Shown here: positions 8,187 to 16,426 of the stretch, one piece after another
Layout of the letters: the number at the start of each line of letters is the position of its first letter
How positions within the stretch are numbered: position 1 is the stretch's first letter
DNA from: an uncultured Chloroflexota bacterium
GTDB lineage: Bacteria; Chloroflexota; Anaerolineae; Anaerolineales; Anaerolineaceae
Direction: 5' to 3'
Assembly (NCBI GenBank): GCA_902786265.1
Contig: CADACE010000039.1
Location: forward strand, 1-42,030
Length of the DNA: 42,030 bases
The notes under the pieces: model-generated
Told to the model about the DNA's origin: nothing
Databases searched by the model: none
What the model saw: the letters and a program-made list of their open reading frames with translations, nothing else
Position numbers and translations under genes: made by a program

Positions 8187-10011
8187 GGCTTGATCGGTTG
8201 AAGCATTCATCGCACAGGCCAAAGGAATTTGTGACCGGGAGCTCTTTGCCGCAGCGGCGGCAGGTCCGGATATAGTCTCCCTTCGGCGCGGTCAGCAGGC
8301 GGGTGATCTGACGGATCACATCCCGGCGGAATCCCTCGCAGCGGTCTTCCCGGTCAAACCGGCGGCAGAAATGATGGTACAGATCCAGCGCCCGGTACTG
8401 CGTTTCGCATTTTTCCAGTGTTGTCATCCCGAAATTCGGGATCGGGATCTCTTCTCCCTGCGTGATCGCGACAGCACATTTGACCCAATAGTCGACGATC
8501 GCCAGATTCCCTGTATCGACAGGGAGCGTGATGAGTTTGTACATCAGTTCTTTTTCCACCCGGATCCGCTTTGTCGGGAAGGATTTGAGCAGCATGAGGG
8601 AATCGCTCATGTCTTCCCGGTCATACCAGTCTTCCTGCGGCAGACGCTGCCATTCTTCCAGCAGCCCGCGCAGGGAAAACTCGGACTCGATCGCTTCCTG
8701 CCCCGGGAAAGCAATGCGGTAACGCCAGATGGAGGGCGGTGTACCTGCCATGGCATGGATCACCGGTTCCATTTCGCCGATGGCGGTCACTTCCCCGATA
8801 TCGAACATGCCGTAGCGTCCGGCACGTCCGGCGATCTGCAGAATTTCGGTGTGTGTCAGTGCCCGGACTTTTGTCCCGTCGAATTTCCGCAGCTCGGAAA
8901 ATACGATCCGCTTGATCGGGAGGGAGATCCCCATACCGATGGCATCTGTCGCCACGACCACGTCGCACAGACCGGTGGTGTATTTATAAACCTCCGACCG
9001 GCGTGCTTCCGGCGGCAGGGAACCGTAGATCACGGCAGGTTTGAAGCCCCTCTGTTCCAGGGCTCCGGCGATGCCGAGAACACCTCTCCGTGAAAAAGCG
9101 ATGACCGCGTCATGGACCCGGATCCCGCTCAGTCCTTCCAATGCGGGTACAGCCCGCAGTGGGGCGAGCCGTTCGTGGCGCATGATCTCATAGTCTGAGC
9201 CGGTCATTTTGATAAGTTCGCAGATCAGTTCCTCCGCTTCCGGAGCCAGGCAGACGTGAACCGTTTCTGCGTCAATGCGGCAGAGGGCGTCCAGCCAGCG
9301 GGAACCGCGGTCCGGGTCGCTGATCATCTGCGCTTCATCAATCACCGCAATTTGATAACGTGTCCGGAAATCCGCCATTTCAATGGTGGAAGCGGTTATT
9401 CCTGCCCCGGCAACCGGGATGCTTTCTTCCCCGGTCAGCAGCGAACAGGGACAATCGTCCGCGTTCAGTTTATCGAACACCTCCAGCGCCAGCAGACGCA
9501 GCGGTCCGAGGTAAGCGCCTCTTTCCGCGCGCTTCAGGTCCTGCAGTGCGGTGTAGGTCTTCCCGGAATTTGTCGGCCCGATGTGCAGGATAAAATGACG
9601 CTTCAGCTGCTGGGCGTATTCAAATTTGTAGTCAGGATTGAACTGTGAAATAAAAGCAGCACGCTGTGCCCTGCGGCGGGCATCCCGTTCCATTTGTTTG
9701 GACAGCCGTTCCTTTTCAGCCTTCAGGTCTTTGTCATTTTCGCAGATGTTGATAACTTTTCGGCGCGGCCATGCCAGCGTAGAATGCCGCCCCGGGACCA
9801 GTCCGTTTTCCATCGGCGGCAGATATTGTACGATCATCACATCCGTCAGCCACGGGTAGCGGCGCTTCAGTTCCCGTTTTCCATCGGCGGCAGATATTGT
9901 ACGATCATCACATCCGTCAGCCACGGGTAGCGGCGCTTCAGTTCCCGTTTTGTTATGTAAGTTCGCTCTCTTTTTGCCATTATTATCTTGTAATTGTTCA
10001 GTACACAGCAC
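8176..10011 (-). CDS. SUV3-like superfamily 2 RNA helicase, N-terminus disturbed by a tandem duplication
   Basis: A helicase resembling mitochondrial SUV3/SUPV3L1, an RNA unwinding enzyme of degradosomes. In the uninterrupted 611-residue frame, Walker A is HIGPTNSGKTYTAL (about 143-156), motif II is VIDEAQ (223-228), and QIAGRAGRYG is motif VI. A C-terminal zinc ribbon CRRCGKELP...LCDEC ends the protein. The natural start seems to be ATG 9980 (MAKRERTYITKRELKRRYPW), but a 71-bp perfect duplication (9803-9944) shifts that frame to a stop after 37 codons. The uninterrupted frame has to begin at GTG 10011 and reads the first repeat copy out of frame, or start internally at ATG 9837 or 9813. The helicase core itself is intact. 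It heads the HAD and acylphosphatase genes. Confidence 0.85.
   Translation of the reverse strand: MLCTEQLQDNNGKKRANLHNKTGTEAPLPVADGCDDRTISAADGKRELKRRYPWLTDVMIVQYLPPMENGLVPGRHSTLAWPRRKVINICENDKDLKAEKERLSKQMERDARRRAQRAAFISQFNPDYKFEYAQQLKRHFILHIGPTNSGKTYTALQDLKRAERGAYLGPLRLLALEVFDKLNADDCPCSLLTGEESIPVAGAGITASTIEMADFRTRYQIAVIDEAQMISDPDRGSRWLDALCRIDAETVHVCLAPEAEELICELIKMTGSDYEIMRHERLAPLRAVPALEGLSGIRVHDAVIAFSRRGVLGIAGALEQRGFKPAVIYGSLPPEARRSEVYKYTTGLCDVVVATDAIGMGISLPIKRIVFSELRKFDGTKVRALTHTEILQIAGRAGRYGMFDIGEVTAIGEMEPVIHAMAGTPPSIWRYRIAFPGQEAIESEFSLRGLLEEWQRLPQEDWYDREDMSDSLMLLKSFPTKRIRVEKELMYKLITLPVDTGNLAIVDYWVKCAVAITQGEEIPIPNFGMTTLEKCETQYRALDLYHHFCRRFDREDRCEGFRRDVIRQITRLLTAPKGDYIRTCRRCGKELPVTNSFGLCDECFNRSSHES
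9803..9944. repeat. 71-bp perfect tandem duplication inside the helicase gene
   Basis: Two adjacent identical 71-bp copies (9803-9873 and 9874-9944). The word CCGTTTT begins each copy and is found once more just after the second (9945-9951), so the duplication probably arose by slippage between these 7-bp words. As 71 is not a multiple of 3, it breaks the reading frame between ATG 9980 and the helicase core. Confidence 0.95.
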
Positions 10012-10526
10012 TTTCCGGTCCGGTGTGATACGAACAGGTATCTATTCCTTCATTAATTACGATTCAGAATGCTGATGGGGATGGTTACACCTGCCTGAAT
10101 TTTTCAGCCTTTCTGACTTTGATCTGGCGGACCTCTCCATGGTCAATGGACGATCATAAGGCGGGAGCCCGGCAGACAAAAACTGCGTCGGAAAGGGAAG
10201 AAGACCCAGCTATTCCTGGAGAGGTTCTGAAAAATACCCCTTCATTTGCAATCGGGCTTAATAATACATTAAAAATGAGTGTTTGGATGATGTTTAAGTT
10301 ACATAAGATGCGGCAGGAGTGACAGAAGCCAAATATTTTTGTAATTTGTTATTGTTTGGTCATTAATCTGATTATGATCATACAAGGCTCAGATATTATG
10401 GTTTTGAAGATTCAGTTTTCACGGGGTGGACTGTGACGGATTTCCGAATGTCAAGGATCGGCAGCGGTAACAGCTCATATAACGGAGAATATCCGCCAGA
10501 CAGGGAAACCGCACCCCGGGATCAAA
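10012..10526. other. Gene-free stretch upstream of the RAYT
   Basis: About 515 bases with no convincing gene. A 67-codon plus-strand frame (10119-10322) lacks a ribosome site and family resemblance. The word CGGCAGCGGTAACA at about 10459 recurs near 11697, on the other side of the transposase, and may mark a boundary of the inserted segment. Confidence 0.5.
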
Positions 10527-10594
10527 GTGGGACAGAAGCACCTGATACAAGTGTCCCAAGCCTGGGACAGCTGTATCAGGTGCTATTGTCCCAC
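10527..10594. repeat. REP-like palindrome, upstream copy
   Basis: Two 32-nt arms (10527-10558 and 10563-10594) are complementary at about 28 of 32 positions around a 4-nt loop AGCC. The arms hold the core CACCTGATACAAGTGTCCC and the ends are GTGGGACA. The small arm differences (GAAG versus ATAG) show that it is oriented opposite to the copy after the RAYT gene. Confidence 0.9.
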
Positions 10595-10597
10595 ATA

Positions 10598-10626
10598 TTG
10601 ACATATGCGGTGATTGCGAATATACT
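10598..10626 (+). promoter_or_regulatory. Promoter of the RAYT gene
   Basis: A perfect -35 TTGACA (10598-10603) and -10 TATACT (10621-10626) with 17-nt spacing. The -35 box starts only 4 nt beyond the upstream REP palindrome. The leader is about 23 nt and contains AAGGAG. Confidence 0.75.
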
Positions 10627-10655
10627 GAATATAAATAATTTTCAAGGAGATTTCT

Positions 10656-11393
10656 ATGCCTGTAGTACCGAGACAGATCAGTGAATTTGGCTATTATCAT
10701 TTGATCCTGCGCGGAAACGGCAAGCAGATCATCTTTGAAGAAGATGCCGATTACATCCATTTTCTCAACAACCTCAAACAATACAGCGCGGAAAATAAAA
10801 TTTTCATCAACGCATACTGCCTGATGGAAAATCATGTCCATCTGCTCGTGTGCGACCCGGAGCGGAACCTTTCGCTGTTTATGAAACGGCTTGCCGGCAA
10901 TTACGCGATCTGGTTCAACCGCAAATATCAGAGGACCGGGCATTTATTCGAAAGAAGATACACGAGCATACCGATCGAAAGTGAAAGCCGGCTGTGCACA
11001 GTGTTCCGTTATATTCTCAACAATCCCCGTGACGGCGGGGTCGCCCCTGCCGAGGAATACCGCTGGAGCAGCTACAACAAGTATGGGAAACCGCTTTCCT
11101 TTGTTGATACGAAAGTTCTGGTTGAACTATTGGGCAGTTTTGAAGAATACAAAGCCTATCTCAATGCAAAATATGAAGATGAGGATCCTGTTTTTCAATA
11201 TCGCAATCACGATGACGAATGGGCGAAAGAAGTCATGCGGAAAACGCTGAACATCGAAACCGGTTCCGAAGTCCGATCCTTTGACCGGAAAACCCGGAAT
11301 GAGGCGATCAGGAAGCTGCGGGAGAAGGACGTGTCGGTCCGCCAGATCGAGCGCCTGACCGGCATCTCCAAAAGCACGATCCAACGGGCATAA
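10656..11393 (+). CDS. REP-associated tyrosine transposase (RAYT, Y1/HUH family)
   Basis: A 245-residue single-strand DNA endonuclease of the IS200-like Y1 family. RAYTs are domesticated relatives of IS200 transposases thought to nick and spread REP palindromes. The HUH pair is His60-Val-His62 in LMENHVHLLV; the likely nucleophile is the Tyr in LAGNYAIWFN (residue 83), followed by GHLFERRYTS, a family hallmark. The C-terminus has a helix-turn-helix (VSVRQIERLTGISKSTIQ), probably for DNA recognition. ATG 10656 has AAGGAG 7 nt before it. The gene sits exactly between two inverted REP palindromes: the stop codon is 2 nt before the second. No tnpB gene accompanies it. Being a single gene with a strong promoter and an intact active site, it looks functional. 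Confidence 0.92.
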   Translation: MPVVPRQISEFGYYHLILRGNGKQIIFEEDADYIHFLNNLKQYSAENKIFINAYCLMENHVHLLVCDPERNLSLFMKRLAGNYAIWFNRKYQRTGHLFERRYTSIPIESESRLCTVFRYILNNPRDGGVAPAEEYRWSSYNKYGKPLSFVDTKVLVELLGSFEEYKAYLNAKYEDEDPVFQYRNHDDEWAKEVMRKTLNIETGSEVRSFDRKTRNEAIRKLREKDVSVRQIERLTGISKSTIQRA

Positions 11394-11395
11394 AT

Positions 11396-11463
11396 GTGGG
11401 ACAATAGCACCTGATACAAGTGTCCCAGGTCTGGGACACTTGTATCAGGTGCTTCTGTCCCAC
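11396..11463. repeat. REP-like palindrome, downstream copy
   Basis: Two 33-nt arms (11396-11428, 11431-11463) match at about 31 of 33 positions around a 2-nt loop. It is the inverted counterpart of the palindrome at 10527-10594 and begins 2 nt after the RAYT stop codon, so in RNA it would also form a very stable hairpin that could end the transcript. Confidence 0.92.
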
Positions 11464-11728
11464 ATTTCAAGATACTCATTTTTCACGATTTATTTGCCGG
11501 GATTATTTGAGGTAACTTTTAGTAATATAATTCACAAAAATAAAGATGATACCTGAAGTGTTACTGTTCACGATCCGGCCGGGCAGCAGGATCTGTTACC
11601 CGGCGTACAAAATGTTTCAGGGATGTGGTCTTATCTCTGCCGATTCGTGAATAACAGCCCGGAAGCTGCCGTAAAATTTTTGATCAAAGGCATAGCGGCA
11701 GCGGTAACATGAAAAACTGAGGTGGATT
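11464..11728. other. Intergenic stretch between REP and the permease gene
   Basis: 265 bases without a supported gene; with the REP it makes a gene-free gap of 335 bases. It starts AT-rich and turns GC-richer near a short hairpin around GCCGGG/CCCGGC (11578-11604). CGGCAGCGGTAACA near 11697 repeats a word seen at about 10459. Confidence 0.5.
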
Positions 11729-12466
11729 ATGGCTTTATGGATTTTTGCCGGACTGGTTTCCGGGTTTATAAAAGGTCTTTGCGGGGTGGGGGATGCTCCG
11801 CTGTTTTCTTCGATCATGTCTTTTGCGCAGAATAATATCGATATTTCTCCCGTCATTCTGTTTCCGAGCATTTTCAGCAATACCCTTATCACCTTTCAGA
11901 ACCGCAAGGCCTTGCAGACCCGTGTCTGGCTGCCGATGGCACTGCTGCTCATCGCCGGATGCATCCCGGGGACACTTTTGCTGAAAAATGCCGATACCGG
12001 TAAGCTGAAGCTGGCATTCGGCATATTTATCATCATCATCGGTGTGATCATGCTCTATAATGAGCTTGCACAGAAAAAAATGAAGCCTTCAAAGCTCCTG
12101 CTCTTTACGGTGGGCATTCTTGCCGGTCTCAGCAGCGGTCTGTTCGGGGTCGGCGTACTGCTGGTGGTTTATGTCAGCATGACCACAGAGGATATGAGCT
12201 CTTTCAAAGGCAACATCTGCGCGATTTTCCTGGCGGAGAATGTCGTCAGGGTCGTGATGTATCTCATTCTCGGATTGTTCACATCTACCGTGATGAAAAA
12301 TGCCGCCGTGGTCACGCCGTTTATCGCAGCGGGACTGTTCACGGGACAAAAAGCTGCTTCCTTCCTGAATGAACGCAGGGCAAAAATCGTCCTGATGGTC
12401 GTCCTGATCCTTTCCGGGATCGCGATCGTTTCGACGAACACCGCTGCGGTGATCATTCCGGAATGA
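11729..12466 (+). CDS. TauE/SafE (TSUP) family membrane permease
   Basis: A 245-residue polytopic membrane protein of the TSUP family, which exports sulfite, sulfoacetate or related organic anions or takes up sulfur compounds. The two halves repeat the family pattern: GLVSGFIKGLCGVGDAPLFS near the N-terminus and GILAGLSSGLFGVGVLLVVY in the middle; about eight hydrophobic segments are visible. GAGGTGG lies just before ATG 11729. It is a lone plus-strand gene that meets the kinase/FGE gene tail to tail, with the last 14 bases shared by both. The substrate cannot be told from the sequence. Confidence 0.88.
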   Translation: MALWIFAGLVSGFIKGLCGVGDAPLFSSIMSFAQNNIDISPVILFPSIFSNTLITFQNRKALQTRVWLPMALLLIAGCIPGTLLLKNADTGKLKLAFGIFIIIIGVIMLYNELAQKKMKPSKLLLFTVGILAGLSSGLFGVGVLLVVYVSMTTEDMSSFKGNICAIFLAENVVRVVMYLILGLFTSTVMKNAAVVTPFIAAGLFTGQKAASFLNERRAKIVLMVVLILSGIAIVSTNTAAVIIPE

Positions 12467-15293
12467 CACAGCGGAAACTGATGTAGTAACCCTTATCCCC
12501 GTCAAATTCGGTCCGGTTTGCGGCACGCATCAGAATGCGGTAATCATAGGATTCCGCAGGGTCGCAGGATCCGCCGCGGAGACTTCCGTCAAACATCCAT
12601 TCCCAGGCATTCCCTGCCATATCCATCAGACCATACGGGCTCTGGCCATTCGGGAATGTCCCTGCCGGGAACAGATCCCTTCCCAGACGATTTGAGTCCA
12701 GATACAGCGGGACATTCGCCAGCTGGTTGCTGACTGTCGGCCATGCGTCGCCCCATGGATAGATCCGTCCGTCGACGCCGCGGGCTGCTTTTTCCCATTC
12801 CGTTTCATTCGGAAGACGTCCTCCGAGCCATGTGCAGAACCGCTCTGCCTGGTCGTTTGTGATGTTGGTCACCGGATAATTTCCTCTTCTGTTTTGAATC
12901 TCCTTTAACGGCTCTTCTTCACAGATCCCGGCTTTGACACATGCCCCGTACTGGTTATTGGTGACTTCCGTCCGGCCGATCCAGTATCCGTTCATCTTAA
13001 TTTCCGTCAGCGGTGAATCCGTGGCGGGATTCCAGTACATATCAACAGAGGCATCCGTTCCGGACAGGTAAGACCCCGGCTGAATATAAACCATTTCAAC
13101 TCCGTTGACGCTTTGATATGCGGGAGAAGGAATAACAGATGTTTCCTGTACCCAGCCTTCAGTACCATCCTCTGTCCGTACATTGACCCAGTAACGATAC
13201 CCGTCGTTGACCCTTTCACCCAGCAGTACCAGCTGTTCTCCGTTCAATACGGATTTTGTAAACGCGCTTGTCTGAGATGGTTGTGTACGGATGAGAGCAG
13301 CTGCATCGTTTTTCACGCGGACCGTGACAAGAGAAGAATTTGAAATATCATAAGCTGCCTGCCGGAGCGGTGTAAGTGTCGGCGTGGCTGTCGGTGTATT
13401 TGTGACAGTCGGCGACGGTGACGGAGTGAAAGTCATTGTCGCCGTAGGCGTGCTGGTTGCGGTCGGTGTATGTGTCGGTGTAGGTGTGTCCGTCGGTGTA
13501 TTGGTAACAGTCGGCGTCAGAGTATTTGTGGGTGTGACGGTGGCGGTGAAAGTCATCGTCGCTGTCGGGGTGTTGGTAGCCGTCGGGGTGATGGTCGGCG
13601 TCGCTGTATCGGTCGGTGTATTGGTAACAGTCGGCGTCAGAGTATTTGTCGGCGTTACAGTTGCCGTGGGGGTATCGGTCGCTGTGGGTGTCGGGGTATC
13701 CGTCGCCGTCGGGGTTGGCGTATCCGTAGCAGTCGGCGTTGGTGTGTCGGTAGCCGTCGGTGTGGGGGTATCGGTCGCTGTAGGTGTCGGGGTATCCGTC
13801 GCCGTCGGTGTCGGTGTGTCCGTGGCTGTAGGAGTCGGGGTATCGGTTGCTGTCGGCGTGGATGTATCCGTCGGCGTAGCGGTAGGCGTGGGTGTATCGG
13901 TGGCTGTGGGTGTCGGGGTATCCGTAGCCGTCGGCGTGGGCGTCGCTGTAGCTGTGGGCGTGGGTGTGTCTGTATCGGTCGGCGTCGGGGTAATTGTCGG
14001 GGTGTCGGTGACCGTCGGTGTATTCGTCGCGGTAGGTGTACGCGTGGGCGTATCGGTGGCGGTCGGTGTAAATGTCGGCGTCGGGGTATCGGTAGGCGTG
14101 GCCGTGTCTGTCGGCGTGTATGTCGGCGTAAAGGTAAACGTGGGTGCAGGTGTGTCGGTGCCGGTTGGTGTTAAGGTGGGTGTCGGCGTATCGGTCGGCA
14201 GGTGTGCGAGAATGTATTCCTGTGTCGCGGTTTGGGCGGCATAACGTTTTTCGGCAGGTATGCGGACACCGGTATAAAAGCGCATCACGAACAAGGCTAT
14301 GATCAGCAGGATCACCGGAAGGATAAGCAGATAACGCAGATTGCCGGTGATGTGATCCGCGCGGATCAGGGTGCGGAGTTTTTTCCGGCCATCCGAAGGC
14401 TTTTCTTCAGCCCGTACCGTTAATTCATCATCTGTCAGCACACGGGGCAGGCCGGCAACTGCCCTGAGTTCATCCGCGAAAATGCGCATGGCGGGGTATC
14501 GGTCTTCCGGATTTTTGGCAAGAGCCGTTTGCAGGACCCGGTCAACCTGTTCGGGAATTCCTGCCACTGTCTCCGCTGTGGAGGGAACGGGGCTGCTGGC
14601 GTGCTGCATCATAATGGCAAGGGCTGAGTGCCCCCGGAACAATTTTCTTCCGGTGATCATCTCGTAAAAGATCACACCGAGTGAATATTCATCGGAACGG
14701 CCGTCAACAGTACCGCCGAAGGATATTTCCGGAGCGGTATAATCCGGTGATCCGGCTGAAAAGTCATTGCCTGAAAGGGAAAACGCGGCTGCGGTTTCAA
14801 TCGCGGACCGGGTGATGCCGGGGTCAGTCAATACCGGGGAACCGTTCGGACGGATGATGATATAAGAAGGCTTTAGGTCCCGGTGGATCAACCCGTTTTC
14901 ATGAAGATACGCGAGTGCGTCCGCGACAGATGCCAGTGCGGCAGCGGCTCCTTTATAGGGCATGGAACTGCCAAGCATTTCGCACAGGTTCTTGCCTTCT
15001 ACCCATTCTGTGGCCAGATACGGGCTGTTGTCGTATTGGCCGGACCCGAGAATGCGGACGAGATTCGTGTGGCGCAGCGTGGCAGCCCCTTTTGCCGCAT
15101 ATTGAAAACTTTCACAAAGCCGGGAACGGTCAGTGTAGGAAAAAGAATCGGTTTTGATCAGCTTGATCGCGGCGTCCTGCCCGGTGAGGGTATCTGTGGC
15201 ATGGTAAACATAAGCCATCCCCTCGCTGTTCACAAGGCTGATAAGCTTATACTGATCAATTTGTTTCCCTGTCAGGTCGGTGCCAATAAGCAT
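12453..15293 (-). CDS. Membrane Ser/Thr kinase-like protein with Thr-Pro linker, SH3b and FGE-sulfatase domain
   Basis: A 946-residue receptor-like protein. Residues 15-280 are a kinase fold with Lys44 (AAIKLIK), HRDLKPSY (137-144), LTDPG (155-159), APE (187-189) and DGRSDEYSLG. The metal-binding Asn of HRDxKPxN is Tyr144, DFG is DPG and the Gly loop is reduced to NSEGMA, so activity may be altered. A membrane helix (320-339) is followed by a Thr-Pro-rich extracellular stalk (366-643), a bacterial SH3 domain (about 654-722) and a formylglycine-enzyme-like domain (731-946: GRTEVTNNQYGACVKAG, GRLPNETEWEKAARG, MAGNAWEW, ISFRC). FGE-like domains outside sulfatase maturation often bind ligands. 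ATG 15293 has AGGA 9 nt before it. It follows the glycosyltransferase gene by 92 nt. The domain order is typical of Anaerolineae. Confidence 0.9.
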   Translation of the reverse strand: MLIGTDLTGKQIDQYKLISLVNSEGMAYVYHATDTLTGQDAAIKLIKTDSFSYTDRSRLCESFQYAAKGAATLRHTNLVRILGSGQYDNSPYLATEWVEGKNLCEMLGSSMPYKGAAAALASVADALAYLHENGLIHRDLKPSYIIIRPNGSPVLTDPGITRSAIETAAAFSLSGNDFSAGSPDYTAPEISFGGTVDGRSDEYSLGVIFYEMITGRKLFRGHSALAIMMQHASSPVPSTAETVAGIPEQVDRVLQTALAKNPEDRYPAMRIFADELRAVAGLPRVLTDDELTVRAEEKPSDGRKKLRTLIRADHITGNLRYLLILPVILLIIALFVMRFYTGVRIPAEKRYAAQTATQEYILAHLPTDTPTPTLTPTGTDTPAPTFTFTPTYTPTDTATPTDTPTPTFTPTATDTPTRTPTATNTPTVTDTPTITPTPTDTDTPTPTATATPTPTATDTPTPTATDTPTPTATPTDTSTPTATDTPTPTATDTPTPTATDTPTPTATDTPTPTATDTPTPTATDTPTPTATDTPTPTATDTPTATVTPTNTLTPTVTNTPTDTATPTITPTATNTPTATMTFTATVTPTNTLTPTVTNTPTDTPTPTHTPTATSTPTATMTFTPSPSPTVTNTPTATPTLTPLRQAAYDISNSSLVTVRVKNDAAALIRTQPSQTSAFTKSVLNGEQLVLLGERVNDGYRYWVNVRTEDGTEGWVQETSVIPSPAYQSVNGVEMVYIQPGSYLSGTDASVDMYWNPATDSPLTEIKMNGYWIGRTEVTNNQYGACVKAGICEEEPLKEIQNRRGNYPVTNITNDQAERFCTWLGGRLPNETEWEKAARGVDGRIYPWGDAWPTVSNQLANVPLYLDSNRLGRDLFPAGTFPNGQSPYGLMDMAGNAWEWMFDGSLRGGSCDPAESYDYRILMRAANRTEFDGDKGYYISFRCVIPE
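13365..14198. repeat. Minisatellite coding the Thr-Pro stalk
   Basis: About 830 bases of imperfect repeats coding TPTPTATD-like units in the kinase/FGE gene. Many units differ only at third codon positions, showing drift under selection for the peptide, while the centre (about 13660-13900) is more uniform and may vary in length. The opposite strand has a spurious 286-codon Val-Gly-rich open frame. Confidence 0.9.
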
Positions 15294-15385
15294 AAGTCTA
15301 TTTCCTACAATACCAATTATAATCAGGTAAACGCACAGAATGGGAAATTTGCTGTCAGCTGTTGGATTTTATTAGTGTCAGGGTG

Positions 15386-16426
15386 TTATTCAAGGCAGAA
15401 ATCTATATATGCTTTCGCCATGCCCTCAACCGAAAAATTTGATTCCGCGCGGGATCTGGCAGTTTTGCGGAAAGGTTCATTTTCCCGCAGCACTTTTTCT
15501 GCTGCGTCGATCAGGGGTGCGCAGGCAGGTTTTTCCAGCTTCCAGGGATCTGTACCGTACGGGACGATGATGCCGGCATCTCCGGTGATATCTTTGAGCG
15601 CGCCGGTATCGAAGCCGATCACCGGCAGTCCGCAGGCGAGCGCTTCAATGACAGCGTTGGGACAGGCTGCGTGAATTTCCGAAGAAAAAAAGAAAGCTGC
15701 GTTCTGTTCCAGTTCAATCAGTTTTTCCCGGCTGATGACACCCTCAAAGATCACATTGACAGGTCTGCCGGACGTGTCCAGCAGATTTTTGATCCTGTTT
15801 TCAGTTTCTTCCGCGGTTTTTCCCGCGACATGGAAACAGACCTGCTGAGAAAACCGTTCCGAGAGTCTTATCGCCAGTTCAGCTGCCGCGTCCAGCCCGA
15901 AATCCATCCCATAGCGGAAACTGCCTTCCGCGAGCAGAAAATCGATCCGGCTGCTGAAGTCCGGGGTAACGGTGCCGGGATGAAACTTCCGCAGGTCCGT
16001 CCCGTTATAAATGATCCTGGAGGGCTTGCTGAGCCTGCCGTATATACGGTTCCAGCGCTGTTCGCAGAACGGACTTTGGTAAATGATTTTATTACATAAG
16101 AAGCGCCGGAATAAAGCGATGGCGAGGTTCGCTTCTTCTGAATGCAGACCGTACCGCAGTCCGCTCGGACGGCAGCGGTGGATCCAGTTCATCCCGTTTA
16201 GCCGCTGTACGACTGGAATTCCCTGCCGCCGGGCATGCAGCAGCCGTTTGATATATTTTTTCGGTGCCCCAATCACCAGAAATGCGTCGATGTCGGTTCT
16301 GTCCGCATCGAAATGCACTTCAGCTTCGCCGGACTGTTCAGCCCAAGAGATGAGGTTTTGCTGAAAAGTCCGGGGACCGCCCAAAGATTGTGCTTCAGGA
16401 ACCAGACAAATGTTTTTTTTCTTCAT
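15386..16426 (-). CDS. GT4-type glycosyltransferase
   Basis: A 346-residue GT-B glycosyltransferase, probably cytoplasmic and acting on a lipid-linked surface glycan. The N-terminal half starts MKKKNICLVPEAQSLGGPRTF, with the Gly-Gly-Pro acceptor loop; the C-terminal half has FEGVISREKLIELEQNAAFFFSS and AACPNAVIEALACGLPVIGF, the EX7E-type nucleotide-sugar motif of family 4. The start overlaps the stop of the epimerase gene by ATGA (16423-16426), indicating translational coupling. It is the fourth gene of the surface cluster. Donor and acceptor are unknown. Confidence 0.88.
   Translation of the reverse strand: MKKKNICLVPEAQSLGGPRTFQQNLISWAEQSGEAEVHFDADRTDIDAFLVIGAPKKYIKRLLHARRQGIPVVQRLNGMNWIHRCRPSGLRYGLHSEEANLAIALFRRFLCNKIIYQSPFCEQRWNRIYGRLSKPSRIIYNGTDLRKFHPGTVTPDFSSRIDFLLAEGSFRYGMDFGLDAAAELAIRLSERFSQQVCFHVAGKTAEETENRIKNLLDTSGRPVNVIFEGVISREKLIELEQNAAFFFSSEIHAACPNAVIEALACGLPVIGFDTGALKDITGDAGIIVPYGTDPWKLEKPACAPLIDAAEKVLRENEPFRKTARSRAESNFSVEGMAKAYIDFCLE

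Noticed and set aside
10656..11393. Complete IS200/IS605 element
   Set aside because: No tnpB gene, and the flanks are full REP palindromes rather than single subterminal hairpins; the C-terminal HTH and sequence fit a RAYT.
13384..14244. 286-codon Val/Gly-repeat frame on the plus strand
   Set aside because: It is only the reverse strand of the Thr-Pro minisatellite in the kinase/FGE gene.
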